Notes: generated by a model not told the origin, from the letters alone. A DNA stretch of 26,606 bases from an uncultured Bacteroidales bacterium (GCA_902491795.1 CABUIX010000028.1:1-26606); one strand, 5' to 3'. Counted from the first letter of the stretch, positions 16,279-25,649 are shown. A program made the numbers and translations.

Positions 16279-18360
16279 CTAGAAGAATCTCGCGCGGTTG
16301 TCAACAACGTCATCGTAGTCAGACATCACTGAAAGAATCAGCTGTGACATGTACTGCGACTTCTGCGCGGCAAGATTCCTTGCGTCATCCTCAGTATAGA
16401 AACTGCCTGTTTCCTTTCCGGTAACGTTGAGGACATAGACTCCCATCGAACCGGCTACAGGGCCATACAGTGTTCCTTCAGGAGCCACTGAAGCTGCTCC
16501 GACAAGTGCAGGATCCACGTTCGTGGCAGCAAGAGAAAGAGCCTCGCTGTGATCCACCTCAACACCGAGAACCTTTGCAGCCTCCTCGATGCTGGAGATT
16601 CCGTTAAGCTTGTCCTTCACCTCGGCAAGAGTCTTCTCCTGAACCTTCTCGGCATAGAGCCTCTGCTCAATCATTGCGGAAACATCCTCAAGGGGAGCGA
16701 AACCTTCCTTGTTCACCTTCTTCACGGTTGCAATGAAGAAATAGTTGTTGTTTACGGTGATTATCTCGGAAGCCTTTCCTGCCTTTGCATCAAATGCCCA
16801 CCTTGTCACTTCCTTTGCATTGTCAATTGCGCCGTAGCTTGAGGTGGCCTCGGTGATGGTCAGGGGATGAGAATAGACCTTCGTTGAGTCTACAGCCCTC
16901 CTGTAACCCTCGTATGAGCCTCCGGCTATGGTCGAGAAAGCATTTGCCTGTGCATAGTAGTCATTGAAAGTATCCCTTCCGGCAATGGCAGTCTTCTCAA
17001 GCAGGGCAACCTGCTTTTTGAGAACGGGCTTTGTCTTTTCTGTCACAAGAACAACGTGTGAACCGTACTGTGTGTTGAGAACGAACGGACGTCCAACGCT
17101 TGCCTCAATCACAGACTCGAAGCCAGGAATCATGTATGTCTGGGTCATCCAGCCTATGCTTCCGAGCTCTCCGTCGGCAGCACTTGACTGGTCAGCTGAA
17201 TATGCTGCAGCAAGATTTGAGAAATTTCCGCCCCTGTTGAGAACGCCTACAAGGCTGTCGGCGAGATGCTCTGCATTGTCACCCTGAAGCAGAATGTGCT
17301 TTACGAACACTGAATCAGGAAGCATCTTGCTGTCAAGTTCACGGGCAGCAATGAAAGTATTTCCGTTCCTCACGACAGGAGTAACCTTCTCTCCATCCTC
17401 AAAAATATACTTGTTGATGTCGCGGCTTACTGTATTGAGATCCCCGTTCTTGTACCAGTACTCTGAAAGAGGCTCGTCGGAATTCCTGAGAAGGAAAGCC
17501 TTCATGTTGTCAGTGGTCTTGAACTCCTCATATGCCTCATCCATGTCGTTGCTGGTCTCAAGGATGTCCTTGTCAGAAGGAACTACCTCAAACACGACGT
17601 ACTCAATCTCACGGTTTGCACGCTGTCTGAAGAAATTCTTGTGCGCATCATAATAGCTCTTTATCTCTGACTGGCTCACGGCAATGGTGCTGTCCCTGAC
17701 CACAGGATAAGTCTTGAGGCAGTAGTCAATGTTTGCCGTAGTATTGTTGAAAGCCATGTCATCAGACAGCTGCAGTGCATTCTCGTAGTTGCTTGCAGAG
17801 AAAAGCGCATTGTACTTCTGATAATACTGCTGAGTGTTTATGCTGTTCTGCAGGTAATTCCAGTATGTGCGCAGACGACCTGTCTGGTCCTGGTTCACAT
17901 TTGCGATGAAATCGTTGAGCAGGTCAATGGAGAAATTTCCTGATTCATCCAGGAAAGCGGGATTCTGTGCCATTACAGGAGAAAGTGTCTCACCTGACAC
18001 AAGATCAACCAATTCGGCCTCTCCGACATTGATGCCGGCCGCATGCGCATTCTTGACAAACATGTACTTGTCAAGCAATTCCTGCCAAGCAGCATTCCTT
18101 ATCTGTTCCTGCATCTGCTCATTCTGAGCCGAAGAACCCGTCAAGAGTTCATTGATTGTCGTGTATTTGTCCAACTCTGACTGGAACTCGTTGTAGGAAA
18201 TCCTCTTGCCGTCAATCTTGCCGACATCGTACTTGGACGACATCGAATTGAGAGCGGACTCCAATGTTCCGGGGTCGATGATGAACGAAAGAAGGGCCAG
18301 CGCGATTATTATGGAAATCACGATGCCGAACCTCACGCGTATTTTCTCAAGTAACGCCAT
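16279..18360 (-). CDS. ppiD: PpiD/SurA-like peptidylprolyl isomerase, membrane-anchored periplasmic foldase
   Basis: The 693-residue protein has one N-terminal membrane helix (about 12-28), a SurA_N-like helical region (about 45-250) and a parvulin-type isomerase domain at about 350-440 (VKHILLQGDN, ELGSIGWMTQTYMIPGFE, YGSHVVLVTEK). A degenerate second half may hold another parvulin-like unit (about 530-570 and 640-665). PpiD-type foldases act in the periplasm on newly secreted proteins, chiefly those bound for the outer membrane. The length of about 700 is usual for Bacteroidetes members. It is the last gene of the leftward block and starts 41 bases after the lptC stop, with an AT-rich gap between. 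A terminator lies beyond its 3' end. Confidence 0.9.
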   Translation of the reverse strand: MALLEKIRVRFGIVISIIIALALLSFIIDPGTLESALNSMSSKYDVGKIDGKRISYNEFQSELDKYTTINELLTGSSAQNEQMQEQIRNAAWQELLDKYMFVKNAHAAGINVGEAELVDLVSGETLSPVMAQNPAFLDESGNFSIDLLNDFIANVNQDQTGRLRTYWNYLQNSINTQQYYQKYNALFSASNYENALQLSDDMAFNNTTANIDYCLKTYPVVRDSTIAVSQSEIKSYYDAHKNFFRQRANREIEYVVFEVVPSDKDILETSNDMDEAYEEFKTTDNMKAFLLRNSDEPLSEYWYKNGDLNTVSRDINKYIFEDGEKVTPVVRNGNTFIAARELDSKMLPDSVFVKHILLQGDNAEHLADSLVGVLNRGGNFSNLAAAYSADQSSAADGELGSIGWMTQTYMIPGFESVIEASVGRPFVLNTQYGSHVVLVTEKTKPVLKKQVALLEKTAIAGRDTFNDYYAQANAFSTIAGGSYEGYRRAVDSTKVYSHPLTITEATSSYGAIDNAKEVTRWAFDAKAGKASEIITVNNNYFFIATVKKVNKEGFAPLEDVSAMIEQRLYAEKVQEKTLAEVKDKLNGISSIEEAAKVLGVEVDHSEALSLAATNVDPALVGAASVAPEGTLYGPVAGSMGVYVLNVTGKETGSFYTEDDARNLAAQKSQYMSQLILSVMSDYDDVVDNRARFF

Positions 18361-18401
18361 ATTATTATTAAAATTTTAAAATTTCAAACAAGACTGCGAA
18401 T

Positions 18402-19094
18402 TTAATTATTTTTTCGGAAAGGCCCAATAAAATTCACTGAATCAATGATAACCGAAGTCGTATCCTGCACCGCAACGACATAACTGTCGAAAGGATTGTA
18501 AAGTCTGGCATTGCGCATATGGTCATCTGAACGCATTCCGTAGCCTTGGGTAAAGCCGTCGGGAGAATACATCTTCACATAGCAGTCGGTATACACTTCC
18601 TTCTTCGTCTGGTCCCAATAAAGTGTATCTGTCTCCATGGTCTCCTGCTTGATCACATTGTGGAGAATCACGTCACCGAACGCTTCCCAAATTTCGTCAT
18701 CATCTCCGGAACTCCCCTTAGGAACTATGTGACGCGCATTGTCGGCAACTATCACGGATTCCAGCAACCCCTCGTCGGAATAGCCGAATACTGATATTCC
18801 TTCAGGAAACACGTCACGGCTTTCGTCCTCCTCGTCATAATGTTCCATCACGGGAGCCTCAAGCCGCATTTCCACATTCCCGTTCTTGGTCTGGACCGCG
18901 AACATGTTGTCGATTCTCTGCATCGGAGTGCTGGCCAAGTCAAGTTTCTCGGCCTCGCCGATTCCCTTGTTGCAAGATAGCAGAATACTGGCAATCACGA
19001 AAGTGACTGCCAGTATCCGCAAAATATTCCGAGTCCTGTTCAAAAAAACTACTTGTTGGTACGGACTGTGGTTGTTGCCCTCATTCCGTTGCAT
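18402..19094 (-). CDS. lptC: LPS export protein LptC (lipoprotein form)
   Basis: LptC passes lipopolysaccharide from the LptBFG transporter to the periplasmic bridge. After the signal the 230-residue ORF follows the LptC/OstA-like beta-jellyroll pattern: MQRIDNMFAV, GNVEMRLEAPVMEHYD, then GISVFGYSDEGLLESVIVADNARH and FGDVILHNVIKQETMETDTLYWDQTKKEVYTDCYVKMYSPDG in order. A hydrophobic stretch ends in ILLSC (C41), a lipobox, as often in this phylum instead of a membrane helix. The start is uncertain: the only upstream ATG (19094) overlaps the TPR gene by 46 bases and gives a long polar n-region. A TTG at 19043, 5 bases after the TPR stop, would give a standard signal starting NRTRNILRIL. I report the ATG. 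It lies between the TPR gene and ppiD in the leftward block. Confidence 0.87.
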   Translation of the reverse strand: MQRNEGNNHSPYQQVVFLNRTRNILRILAVTFVIASILLSCNKGIGEAEKLDLASTPMQRIDNMFAVQTKNGNVEMRLEAPVMEHYDEEDESRDVFPEGISVFGYSDEGLLESVIVADNARHIVPKGSSGDDDEIWEAFGDVILHNVIKQETMETDTLYWDQTKKEVYTDCYVKMYSPDGFTQGYGMRSDDHMRNARLYNPFDSYVVAVQDTTSVIIDSVNFIGPFRKNN

Positions 19095-20377
19095 ATCACC
19101 GTGTATGACTGACCGTCAGTCAAATCATACATGAATGCCTCTGCAGCCTCAGGGAAGTATACGCTGTACTGGCTGATATACCTGTTGGCCTCTTCTGCAA
19201 GAGAAGGATCTGCCTGCTTTGCCTTGTTCATGTAGTCGCAGGCAACCCAGTAGGGAGCACGCTTTGAGATTTCATCCCCTCCGCATACTGAAGATCCCCA
19301 GATGTTGCCGATGAGGAAGTAAGCCTTGCCCTTGAGTTCCTCTGAAGTGTCGGCCACGATCGTTGCAGCCTCGAATGCACGGGCGCTCTGTCCGTTCATG
19401 TAGCAGAACAATGCAAGTTCATATTCCCATTCTGCATCAGTGGCAGCGTCTGAATCCTCAGCCGCGATTGCGGTCTCCATATAGCGGATTGCATCCTCAA
19501 TATTGCCGCGGTTTCCGTGAAGCTTGAACAGATAATATGCTGAATTTGCGCTTGGATCAAGATTGTTCATGGTCGTAACCGCTTTCAGGTAAAGGTCGTT
19601 GTCGGTACATCCTTCGGTGAGGGCCATAGTTGAAACTATGCTGGTTGCCAATTCAAGATTGTTTGGATCAGCCTCGAATCTGGGAGTGTAAAGTTCAATG
19701 AGGTTGTCGCAACTTGCAACCTTGCTTCCTGCGAACAGGCTTCCCATATCGGTCTTGATATTCTCGTTCTGCTCTTTCTCGGCATCATTCTCAGCAGGCA
19801 TATTCTCGAGCAGGTCAGCATTTCTCTGATATGTTGCAATCACAGTCTCGGCATCGAGAGCCCCTTCCTGGTAAAGATTGATGGCAGCCTGAAGATCGAA
19901 AAGCAGAATATTTGACTTCGTGTTCTCCTTGTTGTTCGCTATGATGCCCTCAAAGCCGTCGAACTGCTTGCGGAAATCGTTCCTTACATAATTAGCAAGG
20001 TCTATTCCCTTGTTGTTCAATGCAGTGACAGCATATTTGGGATAATATTTAGCCCTGGTATCATGAATTGCAAGCAGGGTGTCAACAAGAGCATCCCTGT
20101 ATTCAGGATTGTCCTGGTTCTTGGTAATGAGCTTGCGGACCAGCACTGCTCCTTCGATAAGCATGTTCTGGCTGGCGGTTGCAGGGCAAAGTTCGTATGC
20201 CTTTCTCCAGTTTGGAGTGGCCTCGTCATAAGCCTTCTGTTTGTAGTATTCCTTGTAATAAGAAAGATACTTGATGCATTCGGCACTGTCAGGACCCCAC
20301 TTTCCCTGAGCGAATACATCAGAACTGCCGATCATCACGACAGCGAGTGTTACAATTGCTAAGGTTATTTTTTTCAT
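19049..20377 (-). CDS. Periplasmic tetratricopeptide (TPR) repeat protein
   Basis: The 442-residue protein has a clear signal peptide (1-23, VFA|Q) and is then almost all helical, with TPR-like helix pairs: YYKEYYKQKAYDEATPNWRKAYELCP (about 40-65), a segment around NNLELATSIVSTMALTEG, the pair around AYYLFKLHGNRGNIEDAIRYMETAI, and the one around EYELALFCYMNGQSARAFEAATI. Several cysteines are spread through the mature part. The molecular role is unknown; TPR domains bind other proteins. Its place directly after an outer-membrane barrel gene (20-base gap) and before lptC suggests a periplasmic adaptor in outer-membrane or LPS assembly, an inference from context. Confidence 0.85.
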   Translation of the reverse strand: MKKITLAIVTLAVVMIGSSDVFAQGKWGPDSAECIKYLSYYKEYYKQKAYDEATPNWRKAYELCPATASQNMLIEGAVLVRKLITKNQDNPEYRDALVDTLLAIHDTRAKYYPKYAVTALNNKGIDLANYVRNDFRKQFDGFEGIIANNKENTKSNILLFDLQAAINLYQEGALDAETVIATYQRNADLLENMPAENDAEKEQNENIKTDMGSLFAGSKVASCDNLIELYTPRFEADPNNLELATSIVSTMALTEGCTDNDLYLKAVTTMNNLDPSANSAYYLFKLHGNRGNIEDAIRYMETAIAAEDSDAATDAEWEYELALFCYMNGQSARAFEAATIVADTSEELKGKAYFLIGNIWGSSVCGGDEISKRAPYWVACDYMNKAKQADPSLAEEANRYISQYSVYFPEAAEAFMYDLTDGQSYTVICNGMRATTTVRTNK

Positions 20378-20397
20378 ACTTCTATAATGGTTATTGA

Positions 20398-21714
20398 TTA
20401 ATCATACTGCGGTTTCTGGAACCAAATGTCAAAGATATTAAATCCTATCGAAAAATTGATATATCTTTCACGTGTCAAATTTCCGCTCAACGATGCACGC
20501 TGTCCCAATTCCATCCCGAACGATATTCCGTTGTAGAACCTGAAGACAGGCAAAGTTGCACCGACAGTTATTCCCATTGAAGCGATATTGTGACCGCTGA
20601 GGGTGTAATATTCCCTCTTGTAGTAGGCACCGGCGCGATATGCAACCCTGTTGAAGTAATACCTTATGTCCGAAATGTTGGGAATATACTCGAAACCGAC
20701 CCTGTAGGCCTCGGATACCGAAGTGGAGAAAGGAATAGTGGAAAGATTGTACCCGCTTATTCCTTCCATTCCTGAATTTCTCCAGTCGGATCTGGTATAG
20801 TTGAGTTCGACAATCCACTTGTTGTTCTTTTTGAGGGCTATGCCGACGCCTATTTCGCCGGCCAGCCTGGCCTTGCGTCCAACACCCAAAGTGTCATTTC
20901 TGTAAGAAAGAGTGTCCGTAGTGGATGAACCGGCAGAAAATCTACCTTGCTCATAGTATCCTTTAAGCTCGGCACCTGTCGAATAGGTCGCACCGAGCAC
21001 CATTTTGATATCCTTTCCCAAAGGCTGCTCGTACTGAAGGCCGAATGTTCCCCCTATACCGTTGAGCTGAAGTGTGTTGGTATTGGATATTGAACTGTAG
21101 GAAGCGTCAGAAAAACTCGTGGTGAAATTCTTTGACAGGTTTCCGAAATAATAGTCGAACTCGGCACCCAATGAAATTCTCTTGAGAAAAGTGACTCCTG
21201 CTGCGGCAAATGCCTTGTAGACGCTCCCGATTCCGGAAGCTGAATATGACACATTGCCGGCATTGCCAACAATATCCGGATCAGTATAGACTCCGCTGAA
21301 CTTGAATCCCATGTTGCTGTAGGGAACAACTCCAAGCATCATTCCGGATGCTCTCTGAATAGGGAAAGATATGACGACGTCGTTGATGTTCGCCACATTG
21401 TTTGCGGAAACCAGGTTGTCCTGGCGGAAAATCTTGTTGTTGATGTTCAATGACATGCTTGCCATGAAAGACAATGAATCCCTGGCCGTCACTGCCGCCG
21501 GATTCATGATGTTCAGGTACCTGTTGTTCCTTCCGGCAATTCCTGTTCCGCCCATAGCCTTGTTGTAGGCAGACCCTTGCACAGCCATGTCACCTACTCC
21601 GAAAATGGAATACGGGGAATACCCGCCGTAAGCCTCCTGGGCTCCGGCCAAAGCAAAACTGCAGAGCAGCGTAACAAAAATGGCAATTACTCTACTTGAT
21701 GTTCTTATTGACAT
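20398..21714 (-). CDS. Outer-membrane beta-barrel protein, FadL-like fold, unknown substrate
   Basis: The 438-residue protein starts with a signal peptide (about 1-25, ALAGA|Q). The mature N-terminus is rich in Gly, Tyr and Ser (YGGYSPYSIFGVGD, then GGTGIAGRNNRYLNIMNPAA), which resembles the opening of FadL/TodX-like and related Bacteroidetes barrels, where an NPA segment follows a plug. The rest alternates hydrophobic and polar residues with Tyr/Phe-flanked strands and ends in the barrel-like strand INFSIGFNIFDIWF. The function is not known. The ATG at 21714 lies inside the 3' end of coaX (23-base overlap), so it is co-transcribed and probably translationally coupled. The next gene is the TPR protein. 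Confidence 0.82.
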   Translation of the reverse strand: MSIRTSSRVIAIFVTLLCSFALAGAQEAYGGYSPYSIFGVGDMAVQGSAYNKAMGGTGIAGRNNRYLNIMNPAAVTARDSLSFMASMSLNINNKIFRQDNLVSANNVANINDVVISFPIQRASGMMLGVVPYSNMGFKFSGVYTDPDIVGNAGNVSYSASGIGSVYKAFAAAGVTFLKRISLGAEFDYYFGNLSKNFTTSFSDASYSSISNTNTLQLNGIGGTFGLQYEQPLGKDIKMVLGATYSTGAELKGYYEQGRFSAGSSTTDTLSYRNDTLGVGRKARLAGEIGVGIALKKNNKWIVELNYTRSDWRNSGMEGISGYNLSTIPFSTSVSEAYRVGFEYIPNISDIRYYFNRVAYRAGAYYKREYYTLSGHNIASMGITVGATLPVFRFYNGISFGMELGQRASLSGNLTRERYINFSIGFNIFDIWFQKPQYD

Positions 21715-22420
21715 ATTCGTCAGTTATCAGGGCCAGGCCCATCAATTCAAGATTACAAACCACAAAGATGGAGTTTTTCATCTTCTTGGCAAAATATACG
21801 GCGTCTCCACCAGTGAATATCACAATGTTTTGAGGTCTTTTGCGAATGTAGCCCTCCGTTTCAAACATTATGCCCAAAACAACGCCTGACTCAATTGAAG
21901 AAACCAACGAATTGCCTTCAGGCAAAATTTTGTCGGGTGTGTCAACAAGCGGAAGAGCCTTGGAATAACGGTTCAACGCCTTGAACCTTGTCCTGCAGCC
22001 TGGAGATATGTTTCCTCCCATATATCTTCCGTCAGAATTCAGGAAATCCACGGTCAACGTGGTTCCGAAATCAAATACCGTGCACGGCTTGTCCTTGAAA
22101 AGGAATCTTGCCGCAATCAGGCCGGCTGCCCTGTCGTACGAAAGATATTCAGGAAAATCATATTTGAGCAGATAGCCTGTATGTGCCCTGTCAAGGATTA
22201 TCAGATGGCTGCATTCCTTTTTCAGGACTTCCTCAACCTGTCCGGAAATTTCATAGACAGAAGCGATGGTAAGGACTTCAGGCTTTTCCTTCTCGGTAAG
22301 TGAAAGGAGATAATCAAGCATTTTCTCGCCCTGATAGCGGAAAGTCTTGCCAAGGGTAATCCCGTCTGTCCAAGCCGCTTTCAGAGCCGTATTTCCTGTC
22401 AATACCAGAAGATTTGCCAT
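21692..22420 (-). CDS. coaX: Type III pantothenate kinase, with altered first motif
   Basis: CoaX phosphorylates pantothenate, the first step of CoA synthesis. From the ATG at 22420 the protein has 242 residues, near the family norm of 240-260. Family marks: GNT at 9-11, D96-R97 in LSYDRAAG (the catalytic aspartate of GxDR, with the Gly replaced), D117 in VFDFGTTLTV (DxGTxxT), GGNISPG (135-141) and RFKAL. The first motif is normally DxGNT; here it reads L7-T-G-N-T, so the aspartate is missing. I chose 22420 over 22444 because MANLLVLTGNT is the normal family start. It starts 37 bases after the mfd stop and overlaps the outer-membrane gene by 23 bases. The family call is firm; activity is less so. 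Confidence 0.87.
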   Translation of the reverse strand: MANLLVLTGNTALKAAWTDGITLGKTFRYQGEKMLDYLLSLTEKEKPEVLTIASVYEISGQVEEVLKKECSHLIILDRAHTGYLLKYDFPEYLSYDRAAGLIAARFLFKDKPCTVFDFGTTLTVDFLNSDGRYMGGNISPGCRTRFKALNRYSKALPLVDTPDKILPEGNSLVSSIESGVVLGIMFETEGYIRKRPQNIVIFTGGDAVYFAKKMKNSIFVVCNLELMGLALITDEYVNKNIK

Positions 22421-22441
22421 CTGCCAAAAGTTACTAACCTG

Positions 22442-22449
22442 CAAATTTA
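22442..22449 (-). promoter_or_regulatory. Possible -7 promoter box for coaX and the envelope block
   Basis: On the minus strand this reads TAAATTTG, an exact TAnnTTTG match ending 21 bases before the coaX ATG at 22420, in the gap after mfd. The -33 region would fall in the 3' end of mfd and shows no clear match. It suggests that coaX and the genes after it need not depend on the mfd promoter. Confidence 0.4.
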
Positions 22450-22457
22450 CAAAATAA

Positions 22458-25400
22458 TTACTTCAATCTGGACAAAATCCCGTATGCCTCCTTAAGAGAT
22501 ACGATATTCCGGCTCAATATCTTGAGTTTGTTTTCTATCTGCTTCAGTTCGATTCTTCCGGGAGACGCCGCTATCTTTTCCATCACTGAAGCGAATGTCT
22601 TTGACTTGTAGTAAGGCGACATGGGATTTGAAACAAAGAATCCGATAAGCAGACCGTTCTTTATTATCACTTTTTCCAGACCAAGCGACGCACCGGCGTT
22701 CCTTATCTTGACTACATTGAACAGGTTCTCAAGTTCCTCCGGGAGCGGCCCGAAACGGTCGGCAAGACGCTTTGCGTAATTGTCCGTCTCCTTGTCGGAA
22801 TTCATTGAATCGATCGCCCTGTATATGCGTATTTTCTCTGCTGTGATGTCAATGTATTCATCTGGAATGAGAGCAGGGAAATCGGTTTCAACCGTGCATT
22901 CCGAAACATATTTTCCTCTGTCGCTGGTCACGTTGACTCCAGTTTCCACCCCAAGTTCCTCCATGGCCTCAGAAAGGATCTTCTGATATGTCTCAAAGCC
23001 CATCTCCGTAATGAAGCCGCTCTGTTCCGCACCCAAAAGGTTGCCGGCTCCTCGGATGTCAAGATCCTGCATGGCTATGTTGAAGCCGCTTCCGAGATCC
23101 GAAAACTCCTCGATTGCCTTGAGCCTTCTCCTGGCTTCGTCGGTAACGCTTGCAAGAGGAGGAACTATCAGATAACAGAAAGCCTTCTTGTTCGATCTTC
23201 CGACCCTTCCCCTCAGCTGATGAAGATCACTGAGGCCAAAATTTTGAGCCTGGTTGATTATTATCGTGTTTGCGTTCGGAATGTCCAGTCCGTTCTCAAT
23301 TATGGTAGTGCAGAGCATCAGGTCATAGTCACCGCGCATGAAATCAAGCATTATGTTCTCAAGTTTGCCGGATTCCATCTGCCCGTGAGCCACGCATATC
23401 TTCATGTCCGGAACAAGCCTGTGAAGAATATCGTGGATCGAATCCAGTTCTTCCACCTTGTTGTGCAGAAAGAAAATCTGCCCTCCGCGGTTCAGTTCGT
23501 AATTTATGATGCTCTTTATCTCCTTTTCGTCAAAAAGTATTATTTCCGTCTGGACAGGAATGCGGTTTGGCGGGGGAGTGTTGATGATGCTCAGGTCGCG
23601 GGCACCCAACAGAGAAAACTGAAGAGTGCGCGGAATAGGAGTAGCAGTCAGGGTAAGAGTATCGACCGAAGTCTTGAGAGCCCTCAGCTTTTCCTTGGCA
23701 GACACGCCGAATTTCTGCTCTTCATCTATTATCAGAAGCCCAAGATCCTTGAATTCGAAATCCTTTCCGAGAATCTTGTGTGTACCTATGATTATGTCTA
23801 TCTCACCTCTTTTCAGCCTCTCCTTTATCTGGACCAGTTCCTTTGCGGTGCGCAGCCGGCTCACATATTCCACATTGCATGGAAGATTCTGGAGTCTCTG
23901 TCTGAAAGTGTTGTAATGCTGAAGAGCAAGTATTGTCGTAGGTACAAGGACAGCCACCTGCTTGCTGTCAGCCACTGCCTTGAATGCAGCCCTTACTGCC
24001 ACCTCGGTCTTTCCGAATCCCACATCTCCGCACACAAGCCTGTCCATCGGGCAATCATCCTCCATGTCCCTCTTGACCGCAATAGTGGCATTTTCCTGGT
24101 CAGGCGTGTCTTCATACATGAATGAAGACTCAAGTTCCTCCTGAAGATATGTGTCCGCCGAAAATGCAAATCCTTTTGACGCACGGCGCTTCGCATACAG
24201 CTGAATCAGCTCCTTGGCTATGTCCTTCACCTTGGACTTCGCGCTGTTCTTCAGGTTGCTCCAGGTCTTGGAACCAAGCTTGTTGATGCGGGGAGGCTCT
24301 CCGTCCTTCGAACGGAACCGCGATATCTTGTTGAGTGCATGGACAGACACGAACACTACATCACCGTCCTTGTAGGTTATCTTGACGACTTCGTGGATTC
24401 TTCCCTTGTCGTCGCGCATCCTCACAAGACCTCCGAATATTCCGACACCATGGTCTATATGGACCACATAATCGCCTATATTGAATGAATTAAGGTCGTT
24501 GACGGTAAGCTGCTCGCTCTTTTCGACAGACCTGCGTATGCTTACCCTCTGGAAACGGTCAAATATCTCGTGATCGGAATAGCAGCATACCTTGTTTTCC
24601 GAATCCACGAATCCGCGATGGACAGTCTTTCCGGGAACGAACTCGGGTATGAGACCTCCGTTCTGTGACAGTATCGACTTTATCCTTTCGAGCTGCGAAG
24701 CCTTGTCACCGTAGATGAAAACCTTGAAACCGTTTTCCATGCGGCTCCTTATGTCCTCAGTCAAAAGTTCAAAGTTCTTGTTGAACGACGGTTGGGGAGA
24801 TATGCTGAACTTGACCTCCTCATCGGTCTGGACAGATAGCGGAGTATCAATGAACACTGAACGGAACTTCCCGGCCAATCCGAAAAAAGCTCTTTCCCTG
24901 TATGTGTCCGAAGAGTCAAACCACAGCAGACAGTCGTCAGGAAGCAGATCCAGCACGCTGGATTTTCCGCTTTCTCCTGAAGAAACCATGTCAGAAACAA
25001 TCTCCACCCTGTCGGTTTCGGAAACCGAAAGCTGCGTATTGCAGTCAAAGATGTTGATCTTGTCAACCTCGTTTCCCCAGAACGAGATTCGGTAGGGATA
25101 ATTCCACGAATATGAGAAAATGTCAACAATGGACCCCCTTATGGCATACTGACCGGGAGAGGAAACAAAATCGGCTCTTTCAAAACCTCTGGCGGACAGC
25201 AGCTCTATTATCCTGTCGTGCGATATCTCATCACCCTTGGATATCACAATCACGGAATCCTTTATCAACGCGGCCTCCGGAACACTCTCCTCAAGTGCCT
25301 CAGGATAGGACACCATCACTCTCAGTTCATTCCTTTTCCACGACAGGATGCTCCCTATTGCTGTCGTGCGCTGCACGGCCAAAGAAGACTTGTAATTGCT

Positions 25401-25649
25401 CCTCTCGACATTCTTGCCCGATTCCGGAAGAAAAAACACCTTGTCGCCATCAATCAGATTATAAAGGTCAGAAGCGCAATATTCGGCTGTTTCCTTGTCG
25501 GGAAGAACAATGAGATGAATGCCGCTCCCTGCCACCTGACTGAACACAAACCATTTGGCCGACAGAAAAAGCCCTTTGCAATATATCCTGCGCTCTGAAG
25601 AACCGATACGTTCTCCGAGAATTCCGCAGGCGACTGAACTTATCAACAT
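22458..25649 (-). CDS. mfd: Transcription-repair coupling factor Mfd
   Basis: Mfd removes stalled RNA polymerase from damaged DNA and recruits UvrA. The 1063-residue protein shows the UvrB-like N-terminal region (about 1-290), the RNA polymerase interaction domain (NIGDYVVHIDHGVGIFGGL, about 390-408), the bridge YEDTPDQENATIAVKRDM, then the RecG-like motor: Walker A GDVGFGKT (541-548), Walker B DEEQ (642-645), motif III TATPIPRTLQF, and motif VI DLHQLRGRVGRSNKKAF. The C-terminal TRCF domain (about 910-1040) ends the protein. All expected motifs are intact, and the length is slightly short of the E. coli protein (about 1150). The start is next to a 256-base spacer shared with divergent ruvB. 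It is the first gene of the leftward block with coaX. Confidence 0.97.
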   Translation of the reverse strand: MLISSVACGILGERIGSSERRIYCKGLFLSAKWFVFSQVAGSGIHLIVLPDKETAEYCASDLYNLIDGDKVFFLPESGKNVERSNYKSSLAVQRTTAIGSILSWKRNELRVMVSYPEALEESVPEAALIKDSVIVISKGDEISHDRIIELLSARGFERADFVSSPGQYAIRGSIVDIFSYSWNYPYRISFWGNEVDKINIFDCNTQLSVSETDRVEIVSDMVSSGESGKSSVLDLLPDDCLLWFDSSDTYRERAFFGLAGKFRSVFIDTPLSVQTDEEVKFSISPQPSFNKNFELLTEDIRSRMENGFKVFIYGDKASQLERIKSILSQNGGLIPEFVPGKTVHRGFVDSENKVCCYSDHEIFDRFQRVSIRRSVEKSEQLTVNDLNSFNIGDYVVHIDHGVGIFGGLVRMRDDKGRIHEVVKITYKDGDVVFVSVHALNKISRFRSKDGEPPRINKLGSKTWSNLKNSAKSKVKDIAKELIQLYAKRRASKGFAFSADTYLQEELESSFMYEDTPDQENATIAVKRDMEDDCPMDRLVCGDVGFGKTEVAVRAAFKAVADSKQVAVLVPTTILALQHYNTFRQRLQNLPCNVEYVSRLRTAKELVQIKERLKRGEIDIIIGTHKILGKDFEFKDLGLLIIDEEQKFGVSAKEKLRALKTSVDTLTLTATPIPRTLQFSLLGARDLSIINTPPPNRIPVQTEIILFDEKEIKSIINYELNRGGQIFFLHNKVEELDSIHDILHRLVPDMKICVAHGQMESGKLENIMLDFMRGDYDLMLCTTIIENGLDIPNANTIIINQAQNFGLSDLHQLRGRVGRSNKKAFCYLIVPPLASVTDEARRRLKAIEEFSDLGSGFNIAMQDLDIRGAGNLLGAEQSGFITEMGFETYQKILSEAMEELGVETGVNVTSDRGKYVSECTVETDFPALIPDEYIDITAEKIRIYRAIDSMNSDKETDNYAKRLADRFGPLPEELENLFNVVKIRNAGASLGLEKVIIKNGLLIGFFVSNPMSPYYKSKTFASVMEKIAASPGRIELKQIENKLKILSRNIVSLKEAYGILSRLK

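Noticed and set aside
18361..18401. AAAATTTTAAAATTT palindrome between lptC and ppiD
   Set aside because: Low-complexity AT sequence; self-complementarity is expected by chance and no terminator or operator structure is evident.
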